64,000 bases of DNA, from contig NC_057006.1 in the NCBI RefSeq assembly GCF_000002595.2, positions 310,001-374,000 of the forward strand, written 5' to 3'. Every line of letters begins with the position of its first letter. Positions within the stretch are counted from its first letter, which is position 1. This document shows, one piece after another, positions 40,047 to 51,789 of the stretch. The notes beneath the pieces were generated by a model. That model was not told the origin of the DNA and made no database searches. It worked only from the letters and a program-made list of their open reading frames with translations. This DNA comes from Chlamydomonas reinhardtii. Lineage: Eukaryota > Chlorophyta > Chlorophyceae > Chlamydomonadales > Chlamydomonadaceae. The translations under genes and the position numbers were made by a program.

Positions 40047-41716
40047 AGCACACCTTCCCAATCAACCAAACTACCTCCAGTCCCCCAGTCCCCTGGCCCT
40101 AACCCAGATCCTGCCCACTGCCGCTCACTGCCCCTCACTGCCGCTCACTGCCTCGCTCGCGCCGCCAGGCCGCAGCTCTGGGCCTGCCCCACCTGGTGAT
40201 GGAGGTGTCGGCTGCGCCAACCTTCCTGGACAGCTACCGCGAAAACATCACCGCACTGCGGACACAGCACGGCGTGGAGGTGGGCACAGCAGCTCCGGGT
40301 GCATACAGGGACGTGTGTATGTGTGCGTGCGTGTGTGGTTGCGTGTGTGCTTTGTCCATAAGTGTCGAAAGGAAAGCGGGTGTGGGTGGGAAGGTCGCCA
40401 GCGTGGGCGGCAGGCACCACGCTGCTGAGTGCCGGCATGTACGCCATCTGTGTTCAAGCGGGCCCTTTGTGGCCCCGCTTCACACGCGGCCGCCCCTACC
40501 GCTGCCTGGCTGTGTCGTGCCGACCCCTGCCTGCTCAATTGCTCAGCAACCCTCCTCGCTCCTCCCCCTCCCAGGTCCTGGCCACCGGTGACATGCTGGA
40601 CGTGTGCAGCAGCTTCATGCCGCGCGCCGCCGCCGGCACCGGCGTGCAGCTGCTCAGCCCGCTGTGGGACATCGGCCGGCGCCTCCTGCTGGAGCTGGTG
40701 TGGGCGTACGGCATGTGAGACACGGCAGCGGCGGCGGGGTGTGCAGGAGACAGCGACCCATGGGGAATGGGAATGCAAAGGCCGTGGCGTGCGTGTTTGT
40801 ATTGTGGAGGAGGGGCGAACTGCCCCTGCCGCCTGCCACTTGAGCCGACCTGACCTGACCTGAATTAAACTGACCTGACGCGCGCGGGCGGCGGCAACAC
40901 GGGTCGCAGGGAGCCGGTGATCACCTGCGTCAACGTGACCAAGTTCCGGATACAGAGCAAGGAGGCCGCGGCGGAGCAGCAGGCGCAGCCGGGGCAGACG
41001 GGCACAGACGCGTGTGCGGCGGCTGCCGGCAGTTCCGAGCAGGCGACAGCGGCAGCAGCAGCACCAGGGTCGCATGGCGGCGACAGCGCTGAGCCCCTGG
41101 CAGGCACTGGCGACGGCACAGGCGCAGGCGCTGAGGCTGGGACGGCGGCTGGTGACGAGGACTGGGCGGGACGGCTGCTGGGTCAGCCCCTGGCTCGGCG
41201 GCTGCATGCGGAGGTGCTGCTGCCCGCGGTGGAGCGGTTTGGCGTCGACGAGGCTGGAGAGTGGGGTGAGTGACGGGCGGGCGCAGACGTTCTAATGCTT
41301 GGGGCAGCAAGGGCTGGAGGAGGGGACAGCTGACAGCAGGGACGGGATTGGCTCTCATGCCACGGCAATCTGATCAGGCAAGCCTTCCGCACTTGCGCGG
41401 TGCCCGCGTTCCTGACGCCGTACCCCTGCCTCCTCTCGGCAATTCCCAAGCTCCGCTCGCCCCCAAGCTCGCCCCTGCCAAGCCCTGTGCAACCCCCTCC
41501 CCACCATCCCTCCCTGCAGCGCGACTGTTTCCCTACGGGATTGGTTCAAAGTTAACCACCATCCCCTCCCCCTGCTGCCCAGGCGAGTACCACACCATGG
41601 TCCTGGCCAGCCGCCTGTTCGCCCGCCCGCTGGCCCTGGGCGCCACCGCCCCGCAGCGCGAGGGCGACTACGCATACCTGGCACACACCACACCGCCGCA
41701 GGCGCAGGCGCAGTAG
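39534..41716 (+). CDS. DPH6: DPH6-like ATP pyrophosphatase (diphthine-ammonia ligase family)
   Basis: Five GT-AG exons: 39534-39812, 40169-40279, 40575-40714, 40910-41265, 41583-41716; 339 residues. The family makes the final amidation of diphthamide on elongation factor 2, using ATP and ammonia. AVSFTGGKDS (residues 15-24) is the PP-loop of the alpha-ANH ATP pyrophosphatases. Later motifs fit the DUF71 layout: AAALGLPHLVMEV, VLATGDMLDVCSSF, LSPLWDIGRRLLLELV, EPVITCVNVTKF, and EWGEYHTMVL near the end, which corresponds to the family GEGGEYHTLV. An Ala/Gly-rich insert of about 70 residues separates the last two. The layout is closer to short bacterial-type DUF71 proteins than to yeast Dph6, so another substrate is possible. 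Intron 1 contains a long TGCC repeat. Confidence 0.8.
39954..40046 (+). repeat. (TGCC)n tetranucleotide microsatellite
   Basis: About 90 bases of GCCT/TGCC units, interrupted once near 39980, within intron 1 of the DPH6-like gene. Confidence 0.95.
41515..41557 (+). repeat. Intronic repeat family C, copy 2
   Basis: 41 of 43 bases match 22327-22369 (ACGGGATTGGTTCAAAGTT is common to both). It lies 25 bases before the acceptor of the last DPH6-like exon. Confidence 0.85.
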
Positions 41717-42200
41717 CCGCAGTGGGAGCAGGGGCGTGGGAGTAGGAGCAGGAGCGGTAGGCCGGTTGGGGTACGGTCGCCCTACGCGCAGGTGGCCAGC
41801 AGCAGCTGGGCAGCGGCAACGTACGTGTCAGGACAGGCAGCGGCGTGGGAAGTGGGTTACGGTGGTGGGGCAGTGATCAATGCAAAATGCATGAAGCGGT
41901 GTACGCAGATACGGACGCAGTAGAGCTGGGGGAGGGATGGGAGCTCGGTGGCAAACGGTTTCGCTATCGATGTGTGAGCAAGCAGCCAAGCAAGCGGGGC
42001 TGGCGACCCGTGGTGGTCAACTCTGTGCGGTTGCGTCAGGCCGGTCTGAGAACTGAGGACTGACAAGGATCAACGGGTGGCCCACGGCGGGCTCTGGCCA
42101 GTGCCCTGAGCCCATCACAGTGATGTCTCGGGTGCTAACAAATAAACAAATGCAATTGGGAGACTTGAATGACTCTCGGCCGACAGCCACACGCATATTG

Positions 42201-42205
42201 TTACA
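42201..42205 (-). terminator. TTACA (TGTAA) candidate signal, thioredoxin-like gene
   Basis: About 1.1 kb beyond the stop at 43299 on the minus strand. Confidence 0.35.
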
Positions 42206-43224
42206 TGGCGATCTGGCCCTGTGCGTGTGTGTGCCCGCAGCCACGCAGCAGTGACCCACGCGGACACTCCACCGCCCGGCGGCCCGGGGGCTGCGGCCGA
42301 CGCTGTACACAGAGGCAGATAGGACATTAGATTGACATACAGCCGCTGCCTAGCACTGCCACTCCTTATCACCTCAACAAGCATAGAACCCCAACCCTAC
42401 AAAGCCATTCCAGGACGCACCGGGCTCCTCGTTGTGTGCGATCCCTGTGATGAGCGGCCAGTGGACAGCCAGCAGCACAGCAGCAGCCCGGCCCTACGTG
42501 GGACACCTGGACGCCGCAGCAACATTCACATGATGTTTTCCCTGGCTACAACCCTGCTGGCTACAACAAATTAATGAAACAAACAAACAACTATGTCGGT
42601 AGTATACAATGGGCAGCACGTCCGCCGCAGTTGACGCCATGCGTGCTGAGTCCGGCTTCCCCTCTGCCCATTAGTGGGTCCGGCCACGAAGTCCGCACGC
42701 CGGCCGAGCAGCCTCATGCCACAGCCCCGACAAACATCCATCGGGGAGTAGCGCGCACCGGCCAACCTTCCAAGCAATACATCGTCACATCCGAATACGC
42801 GCACGGGAGTTGCCAGCCACGGCCTCACGGACAGGGCGGCCCAATGCAGGCTGCCCGCGGCTCCGTGTGTACGCTGTCCCCGTCCATCCGCCAACCAATC
42901 AAACAAACAAACATAAACAACGACATCAACGCTGTGCTAAAGCTGACATGGCAACTGCACAAGATCTACACAGTTGCATGCACGTGATGTGCCGCTGAGA
43001 AGCCTCGTGCCTGACCACCCTGGCGCCCCACCGGGTCACTGGCATGACATTTTCACAATTCCTTTAAACCCCAGAAAAGCCTTCAAGCCCTACAACCCAT
43101 CCACCGCGTGGCCAGCGGGCCGCGCGATTCTGCCGCTTGCGCCCACATCCGGGGGTGTCGACACAGCTTCAGGCCTCTCTCTGGCGCTCGTCTTGCACTG
43201 AATTCCTGGGTTGGGCGACGCTCC

Positions 43225-43229
43225 TGTAA
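43225..43229 (+). terminator. TGTAA candidate signal, DPH6-like gene
   Basis: About 1.5 kb after the DPH6-like stop; it lies beyond the opposing gene's candidate signal. Confidence 0.35.
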
Positions 43230-43298
43230 CCATTGAGACCTATTCGTTGGGCTCGGACATTTGATCTTCACCACCACCACCACCACCCACAGCCCACT

Positions 43299-46083
43299 TC
43301 AGCTGCGGGCGCTGGGTGCGCGCGACAGCAGCACCTCCCTGAATGTGGACTTGAGCTTTCGCACGTCCTCAGCCAGCGCCGCCTCCACCTGCGGCAGTGC
43401 CAGCAGCCAACAAGATAAGAGAAACACTCAACAGGGCCATTGCTGCAGCCAGGCGAAACTCTGTCCAGGCAGCCATGCAAGCATCTGTCTAGGCAGGCAG
43501 GCACGCGAGAATGGCTCAGGCCTCAGGTCTACCAGGGTTAAGCGGGATAGCCGAAAGACACCATGGCTGATGCAGGAGCACACAGCGGTATTGTACTCAC
43601 AAATGGCTTGGGGCCGGTCAGGCGGCGGATGTCGCGCAGCGACAGGCGGCGGACCTGCAACGCAGAGAGGACAAACAATAGTGCGGCAATGCGAACGCAA
43701 CGATATGCAATGAGTGGTTAGAAAGCAAATGCCATCTCACAGCCGGCCCAAAGCGCCTCAGAAGGCTCAGGGCTCAGCGGATCCAGTTGCCAACGGGCAA
43801 ACCAGCATCTGGCTGCGGTTGGCTCTGCTTTGGCATCGCGATTGCTAGGCACCGGGGTTTGGCTATGTGCCTGTGGAAACCGACCCCGGCTATGTCCGGG
43901 CGATGAGGTTGTTCGGCCTCAAACTGTGGAGGGGCTCAGCCCCTTTCCCCGTGACCGGGGAACACTTGTCCTTGACGGGGAAAGCCACCTTTCTTGTCAA
44001 CCCCGTCCGCTTCCCTCACCGTTCTCCGCCCCTCCCTTCCCGTTCTCCTCTTTCTCCCATACTCTATATCTTTCTGGACACCGCTGGTGTTTCTCCCCTG
44101 GTGTAGATTATGTGGGGCCGCAGTGGTTCCGCTCCGCCCAGCAGCGACGCCCGCAGCTCCGCGCATTCAGCAGCCCAGCGACCCTGATACTGTCGCACCG
44201 CTAATCTGCCGACATCTCTCCGAAAGGGACCGCGGCATTCATCGTGTACACACCATCCCACCCTTGCTGACACGGCGCTGTCCCACTACTGAGCCATTAC
44301 CAACGTTCGAACAGACGCGTGAAGAGGCTCGCGTTGGCCGCGTTGTGCTTCTGTCGCGATTGTTAGAAAGGTTTAGCATCTGAGGTGGTAATGCGACGTA
44401 ATGCGCCGGTGAGGCTGCTGGAGCCAATGCCACCTGTTGCCGCAATCCCCAAACTGACATCACCTACAATACTTAGTTGTTCACCCTTATATTTGCGCAT
44501 ACGTAGTGCGACGCGCCTTAGCCTCGCCTCCGGCCCCGCCGTAGCCCACATCGCATAGCAAGTGCAGCTCACGCACGGGCATGGGCAGGAAGCGCGCAGC
44601 GCACGCGTGACAGCCACCAGGGCGTGTGGAGCACACCAAAACCTCTATCTATCTATGCTCGTAATGCTAAGCGGGCGCTCTACCATTTGAGCTACGACCC
44701 CAGCTCATGACACTGACATGTTTGAAGGGTTACAGGTCAGCCCATCTGCTGGGTACTCTCTTCGCTCGGTTGTTCGGGTAGGCGCGGACTGGCGGCCATC
44801 CGCTCATTTACGGGCCGCACCGAAACCACGTTGCCCCCCCCCCGGCCCCCGCACCCTATCCGCCTGATGTTGGCCGGGCCCCCGCACCCTATTCGCCTTA
44901 TGTTGGCCGGTCGGAGGAATGCCGCAAAGTGATGTGCAGTGCGCAGTGAGTGCCGCTTGGGCACATCCGCGCTGATACACCAAAGAGCCCCACCGCGCAC
45001 AGCCACTGGACTGCCCAAGAATCCCAACCCTCAGCCCTCCGCCCGCGCTGCCCAACCCTTCCCGGCGCCAATGCTCCCGTCCCAGAACCCCAACGCTTAT
45101 GCCTTCAGCACTCACCATGGCGCCACCGTCGAAGAACAGGAAGGCGGGCACCTGCATTGCCCACGTGGTGAGGGGCGACGTCAATCATCCAGCCAGTCCA
45201 GTGCCCCGGACGAGCCTGCAGGGCCCTACGCTGCTGCAGCGCGCCTGAAGGCACACAGGCGCGCCACCACGGTGGCCATGGAGCCACACCCCGCCAGCCA
45301 ACCCCGCCACGCGGCCGCCCTCGGCACTCACTGCGCGGACGCTGTGTATGCGCGACAGGTCGCTGGTGTCCCCGTAGTCCGTCTCCACGTTGTGCCGCAC
45401 AAACGCCACCCGCGCCTGAGTGCGGTTGGCCTGCGCAGGGAGAGGAGCGCACACTTCCTCGCCTTCCAGCCCTGTCCTAAGTTACCGATACGTGACTGAA
45501 CGGCGGCCTGGCATGCGACCGGGGTTGTGTGTGATAGCCATCCTGCCGCCTCACCTCCTCCCGGAGCTGCTCAAAGCGCAGCGCAGCATCCTTGCAGCTT
45601 CCGCAAGATGGCCTGACCGATGGGGAGCGCGGGTGGAGCAAGTCGGGATGCAGAGCCGCCGGAGAGTCTAGGGTTTGCCACGCGTGCAGGCCCCACAGCT
45701 CCCTCAGCCCGGCGTGAACCCCAGCGAAGCCGCGTGTGACGCCTTCAATCCTTGACGGTGCATCATACCCACCGGTACATGAACATGACGACGAGGGAGT
45801 TGTTTGCGTGCTCGCACAGGGCATCGAACTCATCGGCGTCCCTAACTTCCATCATGTCGCCCTTCAGAAGCTGGTTCGCCAGTTGTGCCCTCCTCTCCTC
45901 GGCCTCCTGCTGACGACGCCATTGAGCGTCCAATGCTGAACGGCGGTCTATTTGCACTGCCAGCACTTTGACCCTGGGCTGGCGCGGCGCCCGCAGCGGG
46001 CAACCGCTGCGGCCGGCAACAAGCGAGCGTCCTTTGACCAGGAAAGAGCCCTGTCTTTGGGCAAGGAGTGCTGGAACAGACAT
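43299..46083 (-). CDS. Thioredoxin-like protein with CGSC active site, probable plastid
   Basis: Six exons: 46083-45773, 45612-45555, 45430-45332, 45151-45116, 43654-43601, 43388-43299; 215 residues. The first about 50 residues (MSVPALLAQRQGSFLVKGRS, then many Arg/Pro) look like a transit peptide. A charged helix (WRRQQEAEERRAQLANQLL) precedes the thioredoxin fold. VVMFMYRPSCGSCKDAALRF holds the redox pair Cys107/Cys110 as CGSC, without the usual preceding Trp. VAFVRHNVETDYGDTSDLSR and the cis-proline segment VPAFLFFDGG (Pro158) follow. The sequence departs from classical WCGPC thioredoxins and resembles the atypical plastid types, so an oxidising or specialised partner is possible. The intron between 45115 and 43655 holds a half tRNA-Ala. 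Confidence 0.8.
44664..44701 (-). pseudogene. 5' half of tRNA-Ala(AGC) inside an intron
   Basis: Minus strand starts GGGGTCGTAGCTCAAATGG, then TAGAGCGCCCGCTTAGCAT: a correct acceptor strand, box A and D-arm, and an anticodon loop with AGC. After position 38 the sequence departs (TACGAGCATAGATAGATAG) and no matching 3' half or box B was found within the intron. Either a tRNA fragment or the head of a tRNA-derived SINE. Confidence 0.75.
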
Positions 46084-47737
46084 TTGGCCTGGCGCTGGAT
46101 GTTGCAGTCAAGTTCCCGCGAAGACCAAGGCGGCTACTCGCGATATATGTGGAAGGATTCTAAGCTGCGAGTGCAGTTGCGAGCGTCACGACTTGCAAGT
46201 GTCGGAGAATGATGTTGCAACTGGCCTCGGTTCCGGCAAAAGACGACCTAATGAAGCTGAAACTATAGTGACAATGTAGTAGTAGCTGTTTAAGGTGGAC
46301 ATACTGGAAGTCGGAAGCGGAAGTCGGACCGTCGCCACGTCATTGCCAGGCAGAAGCAATGCCAACGGCGCCGCAACATGTAGTATAATGTAATTGCACC
46401 TCTTCTGTCAGCGCAGAGAATGAAAGGGGGAAGGGGTTGGGGCGTGTGCGTGTGCGCGTGGTCGGTGGGCGGCCGCCGGTGCGAGTGAAGGCTAACGGGT
46501 GCAAAGGGCGGGTCTCAGCAGTGTGCAGCCTGATCAAAGTGTGTACGTTACAGAGCATGCGGTGCTGCAGGTGCGCATGGAGGTGGAGGTGGGGGGCTGT
46601 GGACCAAACGTCCCCCGCCGGTCACCCGCACCCCTAGTCCCCGCACGCCACCCTAGCGCCGGCGATTGCCATCCTTGCCCTTCCAGCCTTCCTTGCCGCC
46701 TGCATTGGCGCTAACTTGAAGCGCCTTGCTGACCGCCGCTGCTTGTCGCTGCTGCTCCCCGATGCTGCTGTCAACACCGCAACAATACGACCTGTGCATA
46801 TGGCACAAGGGGCACAGCTACTGCCCGGCACGGCTGTAGTCTCCTGGCGCACACCTACGGGTACATCCCACGGGTACATCCCCTATTTCACGTGGACAGC
46901 AACGCGCGTGCTGCGTATGTGTCATGAACCCATGCGTACCCACCACCCGCCCCGCTGCTCGCTTGCACATGTACCACGTCGCATGATCCAACATTAACGC
47001 ACTCGCGGTGTACACCATACGAGCGCCTGCCCGCACGCACGCATCATGTGCTGCGCCCGTGTGATGGGCACGCGCAGGCACCCGCATCGGCCCTGCGCCG
47101 CCAGTGCGCCGGCTCCTGACTGACCCAGGCATCAAACCTAAACAATGTACACAATCTACACATGAACTGCAGACATTATCCCCCAGCCAATATTTGCCAA
47201 GCGTCTGTGTGTGACCCTTGGCATTGGGCCTGAGATGACATGTCCCGGTCGCGCGGTCTGGCGTGTCCAACCAAGTTCAACCCGACATCCTGCAGCGTTG
47301 CATACACAATCTGACTGTTCCCAACACGATGTGTAAACATGTGCACACATCGCACAGCAACACAGCTACCTGCAAACCCGCACTTGACCACAAGGCATTG
47401 CATGTACAACATCACATTCACAATAGCACAAACGCCCGGCCTGTCCTCCTGGCGGCGGCGCACTAGAGCGGCAGCCTCCGCGCCAAGAGGCCAGCGAGAC
47501 ATCCCTGCCTGCTGTCCTCTCTTTATTCCAAACAGCGCACTCGCGCTGGGCGCCACACCTCACATCAGACCCTTGCACTCGCCCCGGCCTCGCCCTCTCT
47601 GCCGCTGTCCCCACCGCTCCTCCTTTCCAACCAGTCCCCAATCATGCAGCCACTGCTTCCATCGCTCCTGTCGACGCTCGCACACAAGCAGAGCTCCGCT
47701 CCAGCCGCTCCCCAGCTGCTCTGCGCAGCCGCCGCGC
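46084..47737. other. Intergenic: thioredoxin-like promoter and MAS1 3' UTR
   Basis: No gene supported. The left part is upstream of the thioredoxin-like ATG; the right part is the MAS1 3' UTR, with the nearest TTACA I found at 46548-46552. Small CGGGTACATCCC-type duplications occur near 46858. Confidence 0.45.
46548..46552 (-). terminator. TTACA (TGTAA) candidate signal for MAS1
   Basis: About 1.2 kb beyond the MAS1 stop on the minus strand; alternatives nearer the stop were not found. Confidence 0.35.
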
Positions 47738-48720
47738 TCACATGCGGCTGGGGGTCTTGGTGACGATGTGGTCATAGCACAGGGTGGTGAGGAAGTCCGA
47801 GTAGGCGTCGCCGGTGATGGTGCTCTGGAACAGCTGAGCAGCCAGAGGGTACTTGGAGCGGGCGAAGCGCTCGGCGCCCATCTGTGCATGGTAGGCGGGG
47901 GCAGCAGGCGGGCGGTTGAGGAAGGAGTTGTAACTTGTGGAAAGTTCCGGCGCTCATGTTATCTACGGTCCATTATGTTTGCTATGGCGTCCATTTCTGC
48001 TACTAGTAGAGGATGGCTATAAGCAACTGAGTTGAGCTTGGTACCCGAGGGGCCTCAAAAAGGCACGAGGGTAGCACAAGCACGACCAATCATATCAAGC
48101 AAAGTATGTGCCTTACAGGGACTTGCTTGGGAACAGAGAAACCGACTACAAAACAGGTCCGGATCCCCCAATCCCTCTGCCCCTTCCCCCCTCACCTTGC
48201 TCTTCAGCTGGTCCAGCTCCTGCGCCAGCAGGTCGTTCACCCAGGCCGCCGTCACCACACGGCCGTCGCGAGTGCGCGCGTGGTGCCGCACCCACTGCCA
48301 CACAGCAGACCTGCGCGGCAGGCAGCGCGCAGAGTGAGGGGGCGGGCGCACGTGTCGCAGCGTGTGGGTCGCGAGCGGTGCTGCCAGGGGTTTACGCTCA
48401 CGCACGGGGCGGTGAGAGACCCTTACCTCCCTTCTGCCATGCCGTGCCGTGCAAAGCGAAATCTCGCAACTCCCACGCACAATACGGTACGCCCCCCTCC
48501 ATCATCGCCCCGTCGCCCCCACATCCCCCAGCAGCTGCCCCCAGCTTCCTGCAGCAACAGCCCGCCCCGCCCCACACCATCCCTCCCGCCCGCGCCTGCT
48601 GATCTCGGCGGTGGCGGCGTCCTCCATGAGGTTGTGGATGGGCACGCAGCCCACGCCCCGCAGCCAGTTCTCCATGTAGGCCAGGCCCACCTGCGCAGCA
48701 AGACGCGGAGAGGCAGAGGG

Positions 48721-48773
<53 letters not shown>

Positions 48774-51700
48774 GGTGCTGAAGACGCAGGCAGGGGCCCT
48801 GGTTGTTCAGCGTGTGCCCTTCCCTTGCACACCCAAGCACCGTGTAGGCCCCTCCTGACCCCCGCCCAGCTAGCCCCAGCCTCCAGCGGCCCTCACCGAC
48901 AGGTTGTCGCGCAGACCCTTCTCCGTGATGCCGCCCTCCGCCAGCAGCGCCCCGCCGCGCACGTCCAGCAGGTTGTGCGCCGTCACCGTCACGTCGTCGC
49001 GCCGCACGTGCAGCTGGTTGGGCGTGGGCATGTGCCTGCGCACGTAGGCAAGCGGCGGGCGCGGAGCATTGGTGGGTGTGGGGCTCGGGAATTGGCAGGC
49101 GCGGGAAACAGCGTCGAACAAGCCATCGTGGCAGCGCAGGGCACCAGCGCAACCCTACATGCATGCATCTTGATACACGCCCACACGCACGCGCATAAAC
49201 ACACAGGCCGCGCACACTCACTTGTTGAAAATCTCCATGGCGATGGGCACCAGGGCGGGGTGCGCCACCCACGTGCCGTCGTGCCCGGCCACCACCTCGC
49301 GCTCCTTGTCGCCGCGGACCTGCGCCGTGTGCAACGGTGGTGGAGCAGTCCGGAGGAAGCAAACGGCAGTCGAGAACTAGGTACCACTATACACGGCAGC
49401 CAACACCCAGGGCGGAAGAAGCGCGGCTAGGTGTTGCAAGATGTTCAAGCAGGGCCGGCAGTCCGTGCTCACCGCACCGGGACTGCCCTGCACCAGGGGC
49501 CGTAGGTGTGCCTCACCTTGGCCAGCGCGGCGGCGTTTGCTGCGGGGTCGTCCTTGATGGGGATCTGCGCCGCCATGCCGCCCATGGCGTGCACGCCGCT
49601 GTAGGGACACACGCACACAAACACACAGGAAAGAAAAAGGGAGGGAGGGACGAGTTGAGCAGGCCAAAATGCAGCACTTGCACGTTACACACCTCCCGTG
49701 CCTTCCCACCTCAACGTTGCCGAGACTGCAACGCGCCGTGCTTATTGTCAATAATCCTACAGCCCCGCCCTCCACTAGCGTCCACCCGGCTTCCCACCAT
49801 GCAACCCCGATCCCACCCGCAACTACCCTGCCCCCCCTCCGGCTCCCCTCGCTCACCGCTTGTGGCAGGTCTTGATGAGCAGTCGCACGTAGGCGTCCAT
49901 GAAGGGCGAGGTCATGGTGACGGCGGAGCGGTCTGGCAGCACAAACTGCGGGTGGTTGCGCAGCTTCTTGATGAAGCTGAAGATGTAGTCCCAGCGGCCG
50001 CAGTTCAGGCCTGCGGGGGTGGTCGACATGCGCGGGCTCAGCCGAGGCAAGCAACCACACGCACGCGCACACACAGTGCACCCGGGCCCGCACCACCACC
50101 TCCCGTCACAGCCCTCGCCTGCTCCGACCCCTCCCCACTGCTCCTTCCAAACGCCTGCGCAACCACTCCTCCCCGTTCCTCCTCTCAGCCCCACCCACCC
50201 GACGAGTGGTCCCTCAGCTCGTACAGGATCTCCTCCATCTCAAAGGCGGCCAGCAGCGTCTCGATCAGCACCGTGGCACGCACAGTGCCGCGCGGCAGCC
50301 GCAGCATGTCCTGGCTGGCGTTGAACACGTCGTTCCACAGCCTGGCGGCGGGGGGGTGCGGGGGCGGCAGGGCCGAGGGGCGCGCAGGAACGTGAGAGGG
50401 GAGGCGATTGACAGTGGGCAATGGCAGTGGGCCCACGTGCGTGAATCCGTTGTATCCGCGCCAGGTGGACCAACATACTTACAGACACGCACGTGAAATA
50501 CACATTCCTCCCGCCGCCGCCCCAACGCGCCCACCTGGCCTCCAGATGGCTCTCCATCTTGGGCAGGTAGAAGTAGGGGCCCTGCCCGGCCGCTAGGGTG
50601 GCGGCAGCGTTGTGGAAGAAGAACAGGCCGAAGTCGAACAGCGAGGCGGAACAGGGCTCGCCATCCACCATGAAGTGGGCCTCCACCAGATGCCAGCCGC
50701 GGGGGCTGCGTGGGGGGCAGGGCAGGAGAGCAGGGACGATTCAGCTCAGGGGAGCATGTTGAAAGGAGCGGCCAGAACAAAGCGGGGCGATGCGTATCAC
50801 ATATGGCTATTAAGCCCCACGCCGTGTCGGCTCTCACCGGACCAGCAGCGTGGCCAGCTTGCCGTCAGTGCGCAGGCTGTAGACCTTGCCGTTGGGTCCG
50901 GTGTAGCTGATGGCGCGGCGCACGGCGTCACGCATGTTCACCTGCCCCTCCAGGTTGCCGTCCCACGTGGGCGCGTGCGAGTCTGCGCACAGGCGGGATG
51001 TGAGTGCGGGAGGGGTGTTTCAGGGCGGGGCTGTGATGGGGGTCTTCCGCGCCCTGTGAGGCAGCCTCTGGTAGCGCAAGGGGGCCTGACTCTAACGCGA
51101 CACACGTCCGCGTAGCCGTATGCCACCCACGCTGCCACACAACCACAACAAGCCGGTCGGCATCAGGCGTGCCAGCAGTGTCGGGCCACGCACCCTCAAA
51201 GTCGGCCATGTACTGTGTGGCACCGCTGTTGAGGGCGTTGATCACCATCTTGCGGTCCACCGGCCCCGTGATCTCCACGCGCCGGTCCACCAGGCCGGGT
51301 GCGGGCGGGGCGCACTTCCAGCCGGGGTCGGCGCGCACCGCCGCCGTCTCAGGCAGGAAGTCGGGCAGGCTGCGAGGCGGGGTAGAGGGGAGGTTGGGGG
51401 GCGTTAAGAAACAAGGAACAAGGGCGGAGTCAGCGACAGTCAGCGCGGCGGTCCGCTGGCCGGGGCAAATGATTGCACTCGTGGATCTGTGCGCCGGCAT
51501 CACGCTTCAGGTGAAGGCGCCAAAGCCCGAGCATAAGGGAAAGTGCATGCCTCCAACCGTCATGCCGCGTAAACCTGTCGGTCCAGCCGCGACTAGACAA
51601 CGGCGCTCACCGCCCAGCATCCAGGTCCTTCTGGCGCTCATCGCGACGCTTGAGCAACTCCTTGCGGCGCGGGTTGAAGGTGCGGTGCAGCGTCGCGACG

Positions 51701-51789
51701 AAAAGCTGGGCCTCTGGCGACAGGATGCTCGCCTGCTCTGCGGTGACTGGCCCGAGGATAGCCACACCCGGAATGGTTTGGACGGACAT
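47738..51789 (-). CDS. MAS1: Malate synthase, peroxisomal
   Basis: Condenses glyoxylate and acetyl-CoA to malate in the glyoxylate cycle, needed for growth on acetate. Twelve exons: 51789-51611, 51369-51194, 50982-50838, 50705-50535, 50341-50199, 50010-49857, 49598-49517, 49319-49222, 49035-48897, 48690-48596, 48310-48196, 47881-47738; 546 residues, about the usual length of the A-type enzyme. Hallmarks: [57 protein letters not shown], and [19 protein letters not shown]. The C-terminus SRM is a peroxisomal PTS1 variant. The intron after 48596 needs a GC donor: only this splice restores the conserved AEISR-WQW join. The start ATG at 51789 is the first in the conserved frame near [20 protein letters not shown]. 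Confidence 0.96.
48723..48771 (+). repeat. (TG)n microsatellite
   Basis: About 49 bases of TG in the MAS1 intron, ending some 30 bases upstream (minus strand) of the acceptor at 48691. Confidence 0.95.

Larger units (their letters stand above)
41717..43298. other. Convergent 3' UTRs of the DPH6-like and thioredoxin-like genes
   Basis: No gene supported. The first plus-strand TGTAA after DPH6 is at 43225-43229 and the first minus-strand TTACA after the thioredoxin-like stop is at 42201-42205. Taken literally the two 3' UTRs overlap by about 1 kb. A GACCTATTCGTTGGGCTCGG block near 43240 recurs near 25190. Confidence 0.4.
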
